From Patescibacteria group bacterium (GTDB lineage: Bacteria > Patescibacteriota > Minisyncoccia > Phycocordibacterales > UBA1006): 29,765 nt of DNA. Of the stretch, positions 1 to 8,800 are shown piece after piece. The position numbers were made by a program, and so were the translations under genes. The stretch is from contig JAGQMO010000011.1 in NCBI GenBank assembly GCA_020428615.1, forward strand, positions 1 to 29,765, read 5' to 3'. The notes under the pieces are model-generated. The model searched no databases and had not been told where the DNA came from. It was given only the letters and a program-made list of their open reading frames with translations. Positions within the stretch are counted from its first letter, which is position 1. Each line of letters begins with the position of its first letter.

Positions 1-1
1 G

Positions 2-74
2 TCCCCCCGGAAGGGCTCGAACCTTCGACCGTCAGCTTAAAAGGCTGCTGCTCTACCGACTGAGCTACAGGGGG
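2..74 (-). tRNA. tRNA-Lys (anticodon UUU)
   Basis: Read on the minus strand this folds as a complete cloverleaf: a 7-bp acceptor (CCCCCTG with CGGGGGG, one G-U pair), a D arm GCTC/GAGC, an anticodon loop CTTTTAA giving anticodon TTT, and a T arm GAAGG-TTCGAGC-CCTTC. The discriminator base is A. The first anticodon-stem pair is a G-A mismatch. Position 1 would be the first C of a CCA end, but the window stops there, so I cannot say whether CCA is encoded. It decodes AAA/AAG lysine codons. Confidence 0.95.
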
Positions 75-113
75 AGTATGTATCTAAATAAAAACGTCCT
101 TTAGGACAAAGCC

Positions 114-142
114 ACTATAGGAAAAAAGGTTTTGAAAGTCAA
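114..142 (-). promoter_or_regulatory. Promoter of tRNA-Lys
   Basis: The minus strand carries TTGACT (137-142), a 17-nt spacer and TATAGT (114-119), ending 39 nt before the tRNA 5' end. This is a near-consensus housekeeping sigma promoter. A small GTCCT/AGGAC hairpin lies in the short leader. Confidence 0.75.
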
Positions 143-187
143 TGAATCCTAGTAATGTGTGAACGCAATGTGGTACGATTACGATGT

Positions 188-1153
188 ATGATATTATTCT
201 GGATTATTATTTTTGCAGTGAGTCTCTTTGGACTCATCAAATCAGCTGATTACTTCACCGAATATAGCGAGAAAATTGGTTTAGCACTCGGTATGAGTTC
301 ATTTATTGTTGGTGCAACCATTGTGGCAATTGGAACCTCGTTGCCTGAACTCGTCTCTTCCCTCTTTGCACTCGGGGCAGGCACCACTGAATTCGTAGCC
401 GACAATATTATCGGTTCAAATATTGCGAATGCCCTCTTGATCTTGGGAATTGCGGGTGTGGTTGCAAAAAAGGGATTAAAAATAAACACGTCTCTCATTG
501 ATGTTGATTTGCCATTTTTCTTCATGTCGATGGCAGTATTTGGATACTTTGCGCTTGATAAAACCATATCGCTCGTAGAAGGAGTTGCTTTGTTGGCATT
601 TTTCCTCGTCTTCATCATGTACAGTATCAAATCAGAACCCGGAGCAAACGACAAAGATGAAATGGCGGACATTACCAAACACAACAAAAACGGAAAACAC
701 TCCAAACACATGGTCAAATATATCGGTATTATTCTGGTGAGCGTTGCGGTGCTTGCCCTGTCGGCAAAGTACCTCATTGACAGTATTCTCTCTCTCTCTG
801 AATTGTTGAAAATCTCTTCTTCAACACTTACTATAACAGTCGTTGCGTTTGGGACTTCGTTACCTGAGATTCTCACCTCAATTGCAGCTGTGAAACGAGG
901 AAATCACGGTATGGCCATTGGAAACGTATTGGGCTCGAATACCTTTAACGTTCTCCTTATCGCGGGACTACCAGCAGTCATCAAACCACTCGCAATCGAT
1001 CCAACAACATTCGTCATTGGTCTTCCATTTCTTGTCATGGCAACGTTCATTGCTATCTTCGTTATGTTCGACAACCACATTAGACGTTGGGAAGGTGTTG
1101 CTATGCTGTTCTTCTATGCCGTATTTATTGGAAAGATCGTTGGCCTCATGTAA
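188..1153 (+). CDS. Calcium/sodium:proton antiporter, CaCA family (YrbG-like)
   Basis: Inner-membrane cation exchanger of about 321 residues, almost wholly hydrophobic. Both inverted alpha repeats are visible. The first has AIGTSLPEL followed by GSNIANA, the second has AFGTSLPEI followed by GSNTFNV; these acidic GTSLPE motifs bind the transported cation. A polar, Lys/His-rich loop (about residues 158-180) separates the two halves, as in bacterial family members. I start at ATG 188, where the first membrane helix begins (MILFWII). The ATG at 155 would add a short charged extension, and a weak extended -10 (TGGTACGAT) lies 8 nt before 188. It converges on holA and shares its terminator. The transported ion (Ca2+ or another cation) cannot be told from sequence. 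Confidence 0.88.
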   Translation: MILFWIIIFAVSLFGLIKSADYFTEYSEKIGLALGMSSFIVGATIVAIGTSLPELVSSLFALGAGTTEFVADNIIGSNIANALLILGIAGVVAKKGLKINTSLIDVDLPFFFMSMAVFGYFALDKTISLVEGVALLAFFLVFIMYSIKSEPGANDKDEMADITKHNKNGKHSKHMVKYIGIILVSVAVLALSAKYLIDSILSLSELLKISSSTLTITVVAFGTSLPEILTSIAAVKRGNHGMAIGNVLGSNTFNVLLIAGLPAVIKPLAIDPTTFVIGLPFLVMATFIAIFVMFDNHIRRWEGVAMLFFYAVFIGKIVGLM

Positions 1154-1179
1154 AAACCATTCTTAAACGAATGGTTTTT
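1152..1179. terminator. Shared bidirectional terminator, antiporter/holA
   Basis: A perfect 11-bp stem AAAAACCATTC/GAATGGTTTTT with a 6-nt loop serves both convergent genes. It overlaps the antiporter stop (1151-1153) and the holA stop (1178-1180). Each strand has a T-run from the stem itself. Confidence 0.85.
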
Positions 1180-1855
1180 ATAATGAGAGAATAAATTTCT
1201 CAATATCAATATCAAGTGTTGAATACGTATCACGATTATGAAACATGTGTGCGAGTCCTCGTGCCATATTCTGCACTTCAGTTGATGTGAAATGTCTCGC
1301 ATACCCTGAGGTTTTTTTATAGACAAAAGGATTCATACCAGGGTTTGTATTCGAACCGTGAACGAGAGCAAGGTTTTTGATCTGCCAAAACAAAATACCA
1401 TGAATTTCCTCAGGACTGCCGTTTTTGAGTGCTTCCTGAAAAAGGAGCCATAGTTTTTTCTTGTCTCGTGCGCCAAGAGCGTCAGTCAACGAGAACATAT
1501 TGAACGATTCTGTTTTCATTTTCTCCTCTTTGCCAAAGTCTTCTATGATTGCATTTACTTTTTCAAATGCTTTGAGAATGGGTTTAGTGATACTTTCCTC
1601 AGAGAAAACGAACACATTATCGGATTCTGCAAACTCAGCAAGAAAACTTTTCAAATCAAGATTTCGGGCAAGATCGTGAATAACGTACAATTCCTTGTCG
1701 CCAAAGAGCCCCGTTTGTGTTTGAACAATATCGGTGAGCTCGCGATCCGCAATGTCGTTATCGTACACATGCTGAGGAGTAACAGTGTATTGTTTGACGA
1801 GTTGTAGAACGTAGTCTTTGCGATGATCAGATTTTCCCGAGAGGAGGTAGAGCAT
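1178..1855 (-). CDS. holA: DNA polymerase III delta subunit-like (HolA)
   Basis: A protein of 225 residues that I take to be a short clamp-loader delta subunit. It opens with MLYLLSGKSDHRK, the place where HolA proteins have their hallmark F/YLLYGED-like strand, continues with an acidic region typical of the AAA+-like domain, and ends in a helical domain with a FWQIKNLALVHG helix of the kind seen in HolA. It is shorter than E. coli HolA (about 340 residues), fitting reduced CPR versions. It would help load the DnaN clamp onto primed DNA. I start at 1855 rather than the in-frame upstream codon at 1876 because a TATACT box lies exactly 6 nt upstream. The alternative is another degenerate AAA+ protein. 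Confidence 0.62.
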   Translation of the reverse strand: MLYLLSGKSDHRKDYVLQLVKQYTVTPQHVYDNDIADRELTDIVQTQTGLFGDKELYVIHDLARNLDLKSFLAEFAESDNVFVFSEESITKPILKAFEKVNAIIEDFGKEEKMKTESFNMFSLTDALGARDKKKLWLLFQEALKNGSPEEIHGILFWQIKNLALVHGSNTNPGMNPFVYKKTSGYARHFTSTEVQNMARGLAHMFHNRDTYSTLDIDIEKFILSL

Positions 1856-1861
1856 ACGTAA

Positions 1862-1867
1862 AGTATA
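1862..1867 (-). promoter_or_regulatory. -10 box of holA, leaderless
   Basis: TATACT on the minus strand with TTACGT (6 nt) before the ATG puts transcription start at or next to the start codon. TAGACG lies 17 nt upstream as a weak -35. Confidence 0.6.
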
Positions 1868-1892
1868 AAGTGACACGTTACAAGCGTCTAGT

Positions 1893-1914
1893 CCCCCACA
1901 TTCATGTGGCGGGA
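1893..1914. repeat. Imperfect hairpin, possibly REP- or IS200/IS605-end-like
   Basis: CCACAT/ATGTGG flanked by C-runs and G-runs makes a short GC-rich hairpin in otherwise AT-rich intergenic DNA, upstream of the holA promoter. It resembles subterminal hairpins of IS200/IS605 elements and REP sequences, but no transposase is nearby. It could also be a simple RNA hairpin. Confidence 0.35.
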
Positions 1915-1934
1915 TTACAAGTTTTGGAAAGAAA

Positions 1935-1963
1935 AAAGGCGGAAAGCAAAGCTTTCCGCCTTT
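1935..1963 (-). terminator. Intrinsic terminator of the 1984-2784 gene
   Basis: 13-bp perfect stem AAAGGCGGAAAGC with a 3-nt loop. On the minus strand the transcript continues into a T-run (TTTTTTC). Confidence 0.85.
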
Positions 1964-1983
1964 GACTCAGCACTATTCATTTT

Positions 1984-2784
1984 TTACGCTATTTCGAGCT
2001 TTTCTTTAGCTTTGCTTGTCTTCTTTCTTGTTGCATGCCACAGTAGTGCCAGACCAAGTCCGGCAACAGCTGGGACAAACAAAACAAAAGTATCAAAAAA
2101 ATACCAAGTAGCTGCCATCGTAAGCAATGATCCAATAAAGAATACACTCTTTACGGTTCTGTATAGAGACGTGGCGTTTAATTTATTCCCAAAGACACCG
2201 ACAGCTAGAGCTAAAATTGGGGCAATACAGCCAAAAATAAGTAACAATTCAAGTCTAATTCTTGTGCTGAACCCGATGTAAAGCAAAAAACCACCAACAG
2301 CCACAAGAAAAAGTCTATGCGAAAGTGCGAAATCCATCTTTCCTTTTCCTCTTTTTACTGCCGCTATCCCCTTACCACATAGCAAATAGTAAAGGAAGGT
2401 AAGCAACATTACCAACCAAGCAACTTTCCAATCATCTTGTGGCAATGAATCAACATGGGTTACAATTCTACCGTGATCACCCAAGCTCTCATCAAATCTG
2501 AGAGTGGTCTCGTGACGAACAGACTGTTGGTACCAATCCTTCAGGATGGTAGTCGTGGAATTGTTCACGATATAGGGCTTTCCGCCTAGTTTGTAAGCAT
2601 TCCAGTTTTCTTCATTCGAGTATTTTTCGTTAAATACCCCAGATGGGATTACTATCGCCCTTGCCAATTGTTCGGTGGTTAGGTAAAGAGTTTCTTCAGT
2701 AATGGTTGGTACAAGTACATCATCGCTGTCAACACACGATACAAACAATAATCCGCAAAACAAAGCAATAAATAATGTTTTCAT
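1984..2784 (-). CDS. Putative lipoprotein with C-terminal multi-pass membrane domain, function unknown
   Basis: I do not recognise this 266-residue protein. It begins with a signal sequence ending LLFVSC, so Cys17 could be lipidated; the residues that follow are acidic (VDSDD), a pattern common in Bacteroidetes lipoproteins. Residues about 18-125 form a polar domain predicted to lie outside the membrane. From about residue 125 there are four or five hydrophobic segments (WLVMLLTFLYYLL, LFLVAVGGFLLYIG, LLLIFGCIAPILALAVGVFG, SVFFIGSLLTMAATW and VLFVPAVAGLGLALLW), ending in a Lys-rich cytoplasmic tail (RKKTSKAKEK). A lipidated N-terminus joined to a polytopic domain is unusual, so the first segment may instead be an uncleaved anchor. 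The gene has its own strong promoter and terminator, so it is monocistronic. Its style matches the secreted cluster at 9.3-12.4 kb. Confidence 0.7.
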   Translation of the reverse strand: MKTLFIALFCGLLFVSCVDSDDVLVPTITEETLYLTTEQLARAIVIPSGVFNEKYSNEENWNAYKLGGKPYIVNNSTTTILKDWYQQSVRHETTLRFDESLGDHGRIVTHVDSLPQDDWKVAWLVMLLTFLYYLLCGKGIAAVKRGKGKMDFALSHRLFLVAVGGFLLYIGFSTRIRLELLLIFGCIAPILALAVGVFGNKLNATSLYRTVKSVFFIGSLLTMAATWYFFDTFVLFVPAVAGLGLALLWHATRKKTSKAKEKLEIA

Positions 2785-2815
2785 AATTCAGTTATTTAAG
2801 ATTATTCTGCTTTTT

Positions 2816-2843
2816 ATATTATCATATAATTGTATCTTGTAAA
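2816..2843 (-). promoter_or_regulatory. Promoter of the 1984-2784 gene
   Basis: TTTACA (2838-2843), a 16-nt spacer and TAATAT (2816-2821) lie 31 nt before the ATG. The leader has no Shine-Dalgarno sequence. Confidence 0.7.
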
Positions 2844-2867
2844 TAACGCACCAACCATTATGGACGT

Positions 2868-2914
2868 GGGGCAAATTAAAATAGAGCAATTTCTGCTCTA
2901 TTTTAATTTGCCCC
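2868..2914. terminator. 20-bp perfect hairpin at the end of polA
   Basis: Arms 2868-2887 and 2895-2914 pair perfectly around a 7-nt loop. The polA stop codon (2898-2900) and its last five codons lie in one arm. Neither strand has a T-run afterwards, so this may stop transcription weakly or protect the 3' end instead of acting as a classic intrinsic terminator. Confidence 0.65.
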
Positions 2915-5279
2915 AATGTTCCCCATGCGAAGAGTGCACAACAAGCGGAACAGGTGAATCGTATTTCAAGTATGAGCTTTTCAATATATCTTCCATGATA
3001 CGCTCAGCGTTTTTTGAGAACTCTTGTACGAAACTATCATTCACCTCGTAGATAATCTCGTCATGAATTTGAAGAATCAGCTTTGCGTCTAGTTTCTTTT
3101 TTTCCTCTTCAAGCCATGCGTTGATGTGTACCATAGCGAGCTTTGTAATATCGGCATTCGTTCCTTGAATTGGAGCATTCAATGCCATGCGTTCCGCCAT
3201 CGCACGAATGAAACCGAGTTTCGAGTTAATATTCTTGAACTGACGCTTTCTACCAAAGAGCGTTTTTGTGAATCCATGTTTGCGTGCATGTTCTTTTGTC
3301 GCTTCAAGGTACGCGGTTGCCTTTGGAAACTGAGTGAAAAATCCGTTGTAGAATTTCTCTGCTTCTGCTCTATCAGTTCCCATTTCACGTTTTACTGAAT
3401 TAATTCCCATGCCGTAGAGAATACCGAAGTTCACAATCTTTGCTTTTCGGCGCATTTCTCGATCAACATCTTTGACCGAAACTCCACCAATGAGAGCAGC
3501 AACTGCCGCGTGAATATCCTCACCATCTTGGAAAATCTTTATCAACGCTTCATCACCTGAGAGCATGGCCAAACACCTGAGCTCAATCTGCGAATAGTCG
3601 AGCGAAACGAGTTTGTGACCTTTTTCCGCAATAAATCCTTCGCGAATTTTTCGTCCGAGATCGGTTCGCGTTGGAATATTCTGCATGTTGGGATTGCGAG
3701 ACGAGAATCGTCCTGTTACGGTTCCGTTTTGCAGAAACTCTGCATGGAGGCGTCCGTCATTCCCCACCATTCCAGGAATATTGTCGATGTATGTTGAGAG
3801 GAGTTTGTCGAGTTCTCGGTACTCAATAATGAGCGGAATGATTTCGTGCTGATCTTCAAGTTTGTTCAGTGTCTTAATATCTGTCGAATACGCGCCTGTT
3901 TTTGATTTCTTAATTCCTTTAGTCGGTAAACCCATGTTTTCAAATAACACTACTGAAAGCTGTTTGGGTGATTTTATATTGAACTCCGATCCTGCGAGCG
4001 TGTGAATCTGCTGTCCGAGTTTATCGAGTTCACGGTGATAATTTTTCGAAAGCTGAGCAAAAAACGGTTGATCAATCATAATCCCATTTTTCTCCATATC
4101 AGCTGTTACGGAGATGAGCGGTTCTTCAATATGTGCAAATACCTGTGCATCCTCAGAATCCTCGTTTAACTGTTGTTCAATGATTTTTGTGGCATCATCC
4201 AATGATGTTGTTTTTGTATACAATAAGATATCTTCGAAGCTTGCGTCTGTTTTGTCTGAATCAATCAGCCACAACTGAATCGCTGTTCTCTTGATGTCCC
4301 CAACATGTACAGGTTCCGATTCTTTCTTTTCTCCTTCAGATGTCTGCACCAATCCAGAGAGACCAAGGGAAAGCTCCAGTCTCTGTGGGAGCGAGCGAAG
4401 TTCGTATTTTTCAAAAATATTCAACGCTTGAGGTGTATCAACAGCATCTTTCCACGAGTGTTCAGGCAATTCAAACACAATCGGCGCATCATGTCGAATG
4501 GTAGCAATCACCTTCGAGAACTCGGCCTCTTCTTTGCCTTCTCTCATCAAATTCACCATGCGTTTGGTCAATCCAATATCAAGGAGCGCCTGGTCGTTCT
4601 TATCAAGCGCAGTGTACATATTCTCAATTGTACCGAACGCCGCAATAGCAAGAGTTGCGGCTTTGTCTCCAATACCCTTGATACCGGGAATGTTATCGGA
4701 CGGATCACCACGGAGTGCCTTGTAGTCAATGATCGACAACGGCGGAAAACCAAATCGTTCAATAACGCTAGATTCATCATACGTAACCGTATCGTTCAAA
4801 CCTCGTTTGAGGGTGTAGACTTGTACTCGTTTTTTATCAACGAGCTGAAGCGTATCCATGTCCCCCGAGGCGATGAGTACTTGGAGTTTTTTATGGTCTT
4901 TTAGTTGAGTTGCAATAGTCCCCAAAATATCATCCGCCTCAAATCCAGGAGCATCATAGATAGGGATCGCAAACGCTTCACAAATATCTCGAGTAGCATC
5001 AAACTGCATAACGAGCGCTTCATCAGTTTCACTGCGACTTCCCTTGTAGTCTTCAAAAGCTTCGTGTCTAAACGTAGCGCCTGGTAAATCATAGCAAGCG
5101 ACAATGTAATCAGGTTGAAACTCATCAATAATTTTTAAGACCATGGTTGCAAAACCGTAAATAGCACCAGTTGGCCTGCCATCGCTCGTTGTAAAGTCAG
5201 GCATAGCGTGATAAGCGCGATGAATGATTGCATGTGCATCAAGCAAAACCAGAAGTTGTTTCTTGGAATCTCGATTCAT
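2898..5279 (-). CDS. polA: DNA polymerase I
   Basis: Repair and Okazaki-fragment polymerase of 793 residues. Residues 1-290 are the 5'-3' flap exonuclease domain (LLVLLDAHAIIHRAYHAMP, GFEADDILGT, RGDPSDNIPGIKGIGDKAA helix-hairpin-helix). The polymerase domain carries motif A DYSQIELR (about 560), motif B RRKAKIVNFGILYGMG (about 610) and motif C QIHDEI (about 733). Between them the usual 3'-5' exonuclease domain is only a short stretch with no acidic ExoI/II/III motifs, so proofreading is probably absent. I start at ATG 5279 because an extended -10 (TGGTATACT) lies 6 nt upstream; the upstream codon at 5303 would lie before that box. It follows tsaE by 41 nt. The 3' end runs into a 20-bp hairpin. 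Confidence 0.97.
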   Translation of the reverse strand: MNRDSKKQLLVLLDAHAIIHRAYHAMPDFTTSDGRPTGAIYGFATMVLKIIDEFQPDYIVACYDLPGATFRHEAFEDYKGSRSETDEALVMQFDATRDICEAFAIPIYDAPGFEADDILGTIATQLKDHKKLQVLIASGDMDTLQLVDKKRVQVYTLKRGLNDTVTYDESSVIERFGFPPLSIIDYKALRGDPSDNIPGIKGIGDKAATLAIAAFGTIENMYTALDKNDQALLDIGLTKRMVNLMREGKEEAEFSKVIATIRHDAPIVFELPEHSWKDAVDTPQALNIFEKYELRSLPQRLELSLGLSGLVQTSEGEKKESEPVHVGDIKRTAIQLWLIDSDKTDASFEDILLYTKTTSLDDATKIIEQQLNEDSEDAQVFAHIEEPLISVTADMEKNGIMIDQPFFAQLSKNYHRELDKLGQQIHTLAGSEFNIKSPKQLSVVLFENMGLPTKGIKKSKTGAYSTDIKTLNKLEDQHEIIPLIIEYRELDKLLSTYIDNIPGMVGNDGRLHAEFLQNGTVTGRFSSRNPNMQNIPTRTDLGRKIREGFIAEKGHKLVSLDYSQIELRCLAMLSGDEALIKIFQDGEDIHAAVAALIGGVSVKDVDREMRRKAKIVNFGILYGMGINSVKREMGTDRAEAEKFYNGFFTQFPKATAYLEATKEHARKHGFTKTLFGRKRQFKNINSKLGFIRAMAERMALNAPIQGTNADITKLAMVHINAWLEEEKKKLDAKLILQIHDEIIYEVNDSFVQEFSKNAERIMEDILKSSYLKYDSPVPLVVHSSHGEHWGKLK

Positions 5280-5285
5280 ACACTC

Positions 5286-5291
5286 AGTATA
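5286..5291 (-). promoter_or_regulatory. Extended -10 box of polA, leaderless
   Basis: TGGTATACT with GAGTGT (6 nt) before the ATG. It supports the start at 5279 and a leaderless message. Confidence 0.65.
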
Positions 5292-5320
5292 CCACGCGCA
5301 CAAACGCCAATTGACCCTGT

Positions 5321-5752
5321 TTATATAAAGGAAATTGTTCGCGTATGGTCGCTGTTGAGTTGTAATTTAATACGAAGAACATCTGGCAGTTCAATACCAG
5401 AAACTTTTTCAGGCCATTCAAAACAAATGAGTGTTTCAGGATCGTCAATGATTACATTCCAACCAAGATGTTCGAGGTCTGTTTTGTTTTCAAGTCTGTA
5501 CGCATCAATATGAACGAGACGTCTCACCCACGCATGACTCGAAACAGTATATTCTTTCTGTATAACAAATGTGGGACTAGTAATAGGTTCAATAATACCT
5601 AGTTGTTTGGCAAGTTCTTGAACAAGTGCGGTTTTGCCAACTCCAAGATCCCCTGAGAGCGTAATAATGGTAGCTTGTTTTTTTTGTGGTAACGATAACA
5701 TATTGTCTTGTATCCAAATGGCAAGATCGTTAATGGTGCTGAGAGTCTTCAT
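5321..5752 (-). CDS. tsaE: tRNA threonylcarbamoyladenosine biosynthesis ATPase TsaE
   Basis: A 143-residue ATPase that works with TsaB and TsaD to make the t6A modification at position 37 of ANN-decoding tRNAs. Visible landmarks are the P-loop GDLGVGKTALVQ (about residue 34), SPTFVIQKEY (the usual SPTF motif), HIDAYRLEN and the late ICFEWPEK (the usual WxE motif). Length is normal for the family. I start at ATG 5752, where a TATAGT box lies 9 nt upstream; an upstream start at 5788 would run into the terminator hairpin. polA follows with its own -10 box. Confidence 0.92.
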   Translation of the reverse strand: MKTLSTINDLAIWIQDNMLSLPQKKQATIITLSGDLGVGKTALVQELAKQLGIIEPITSPTFVIQKEYTVSSHAWVRRLVHIDAYRLENKTDLEHLGWNVIIDDPETLICFEWPEKVSGIELPDVLRIKLQLNSDHTRTISFI

Positions 5753-5761
5753 AATATTCAA

Positions 5762-5767
5762 ACTATA
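5762..5767 (-). promoter_or_regulatory. -10 box of tsaE, near-leaderless
   Basis: TATAGT on the minus strand with a 9-nt gap to the ATG at 5752, the same spacing seen at gspE, yidC, jag and virB4. Confidence 0.5.
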
Positions 5768-5780
5768 CCTGATGGTATCT

Positions 5781-5815
5781 GAAAACAAAAACAGCTAAAA
5801 GCTGTTTTTGTTTTC
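5781..5815 (-). terminator. Terminator of the large surface protein gene
   Basis: Perfect 16-bp stem GAAAACAAAAACAGCT with a 3-nt loop, beginning 1 nt after the stop codon of the surface protein gene (5817-5819). It isolates that gene from tsaE. Confidence 0.85.
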
Positions 5816-5816
5816 A

Positions 5817-8800
5817 TTAACCTCGATTAGGTCTATATGGCTCATAGTAATCATCACGATAATTTGTATCTGGGGTTTGAGGTATGTTGTACGATGGTTC
5901 TGGTTCAACATACGCGCGAGGTTCTGGATAATTATTATAATGATATGGCAACGGAGCGTATGGCGCATACCCTGCATATGCTTGAGCCCGCATTTCTTCA
6001 CGTTCAAGGTACAACCAACGCGCTACCAAGAAGATAATAAAGAGTCCGAGAAGAATCACTAACCAACCAAGGAAAGTAATGTTCGCGAGTCCAAAGACAG
6101 AAGCGGTTACACCAGCAACTTGAACTCCGTAACCATCAACGTCCCAATCAATAGCATTTTCTTGGGCGTCATTGACTGGATTATCATACGCAATTTCTGC
6201 CTGTGCAGTAACGAGGTTACCGATGGTTCCTCGTCCAACAATTCCATCAACCGTAAGGAATCCGTCTTCTCCCGCCTCAAGTTCATCAATAGTAAAGTAA
6301 ATGGTATTGCTGTCTTGATCAAATCGTCCTCGAGAAATATCGGTTACCTCAATTTCTGGAGGCATTACCACCTTGAGATCAAGATCAAAGAGATCAAGGT
6401 CATTGGTAATATTTTCCCATTCAACAACATATTCCACCGATTGACCTCGAGATACGACTTCTTCTTGGTCATCAATTTCAAGACGAACGAGTGAGAGTCC
6501 GAGTCCGAGAGTTGAAAGATCAATCTCAGTATTATCATCAATCACAACAACTGGAGGAGGTGTTGGTCCGCCTGTTGAAGGGGGGGTGTTGAAACACCGC
6601 ACCGCTCCAGTATCAGTTCCATACGGAGTTTGAATGACCGCTTGGATACAATACTGCGTGTTTGATGCAAGATTAGTGAAATTGTGAACACAATTACCAT
6701 AACCGCTCACGCTATATGTTCGTGTTTGTCGTCCAAGAGAAGATGTTCTTCCGTAGTTAAACCAACAGGTACCGGAAGGTGCGTTGGTAACGTAGGTACC
6801 ATTGAGGGTAGCGCTATTCGAACGAATATTTGTTGGATTGTCAGTCGTAATAACTGGTTGTCCAATTGGAACATCAGTACCAAGTGTTCTGAACGAACGT
6901 GTTGGCGCACATCCTTCCGGAGTACATGCACGGTAGAGGTATGAGGTGTTCCCGGTCAATCCACTCACTCGTTCACAAAATGAAGTTGCGTGTCGCTGAC
7001 GAATTGGAGTACTGGTGTAAAAACTCTGATTTGCATTTCGGAATTCAATCCATGTTTGAACTGAATCTCCCCCATCTTCAACGAGGGTTCCACACATCTC
7101 AGCAGTGGTTTGGGTAATATTTCGAGGAGCATCAGTTTCAATTTCAATATTATTATTTTCGTTAAGCTCAAAATCTTCTCTATTTCCCTCTATTATATCT
7201 CCATCATTATTAATGGCACACGCCCTATAGTAATAACGTTCATTTTCATTAAAACTGTCTGCATCAATATCGAGATCAAAATCTTCATCATTATCTACTT
7301 CATCAACGATAAGAGGGAAATCATCTTCACAAGAAACACCTGTTGAATCATCGAGTACAAAGTACACCCAGTATGTTTCATCAACATTGGTAATCTCTCC
7401 GCGAAGTGTCACTTCGTTATCATTAACGTGGGGGGATTTTGTTTCAACATCCGCATTGGCATTACCTCCATTATTATCAGTAGTAAACTCCTCGCGCAAT
7501 CCTGAAACAACTTGACCATTGAGGTCTTGCGCACACGCTTTGTAATAGTACGTTCTATTTGGTGTTAGCTGTCCGTTTCCAAATTCATATTCAAAATTAT
7601 CTCCACCCTCAAGAAGAATACCAAAATCTTCTGGGAAAGTAGGTGTGTCGGTAGAACAGTTGAGCGATAGGTTCTCTTCTTTCCATACAAAATATGGATA
7701 AGTTGTTTGACCCGCAATTACTCGTCCTCGAATAGTCGCGGTATTTTCAGACACGTTGGTTGCAGTACGTGTTTCAATAATGAGATCATCATTACCTCCA
7801 CACGACTCCTGTGTTGGTGGTTTTGGTTCAACATTTGCAATACAAAATTGGTCTGCAACTTGGTGATCACTTGAATCACGACATACAACCGTACGTGTTC
7901 GTATACCATTGAAACACTGTGTCCATTCACCAACATCCCAGTAGTAACCCACATTAACATTCAAAGTTGTAAATTGAACGGGTGAACCCTGGGCTGATTG
8001 TCCAGGTACAGAGGCACATGCTCTATACCAATAGGTAGTATTAGAACTCAATCCTGTTTTCGTCTTACTAAAAGGTTGAAACGGATTATAAGTACCAGAA
8101 ACAGACACTGAAGGAGAGGTGTTACAATTTGGATTGCTGTTTGTTGCATATACGAACCATACACTCGCATTGCTTCCTGAGGTTAACTGACCATTGAACA
8201 CCGCTGAGTTTTCAGTCACCGTACCTACGCTGAGTGTTTGCACTGCGAGGTTTGGGGTTGATGATTGGGTAGTAAATTGAACTGGATTACCATGAGCTGA
8301 TTGTCCGTTTTGAGTTGCACACGCTTGATACCAATAGGTAGTATTTGAGGAAAGTCCTGATTTTGTTTTGGTGAACGTTTCATTCACATTCACATTTCCA
8401 ACAGAAATCGAAGGAGAGGTATTACAGTTAAGATTGCTGTTTGTCCCGTATACAAACCACGCATTGGCTGTAGTGTTTGCTCCTTCAGTAACCTTTCCTC
8501 TGAACACCGCTGAATTCTCGGTTACCGTACCTACGCTGAGCGTTTGCACCGCGAGGTTTGGGGTTGGGGTCGTATCAATAACACGGAATCGTGCAAACAC
8601 GTATCCTTGGTCACACCAACCATCTCCCCAATCATGGAGATTTCCAATTGTGGTGTATCCGGGATTAGAGAATGAAAACTGCCATGGCCATGTTCCTGGA
8701 TATACGTTGGAACATGAAGTCCCTGAATTTGTATAGTGTTCTTCAACACGCACAAAACCACTCACAAATTCAATTTGCCAGTTGTTTGGAAGATTGGTTA

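Noticed and set aside
250..876. A 208-codon minus-strand frame opposite the antiporter gene
   Set aside because: It mirrors a clear transporter with both GTSLPE motifs; composition is that of an antisense shadow.
4305..4904. A 199-codon plus-strand frame inside polA
   Set aside because: It is antisense to the conserved exonuclease domain of DNA polymerase I and has no domain-like pattern.
6684..6944. Cys/Arg-rich frame opposite the surface protein
   Set aside because: Shadow of the FN3-like repeats; the coding strand has signal peptide, repeats and anchor in one frame.
8196..8567. CRISPR array
   Set aside because: Only two copies 306 bp apart, in frame, encoding FN3 units. No short regular repeat-spacer pattern was seen anywhere in the window.
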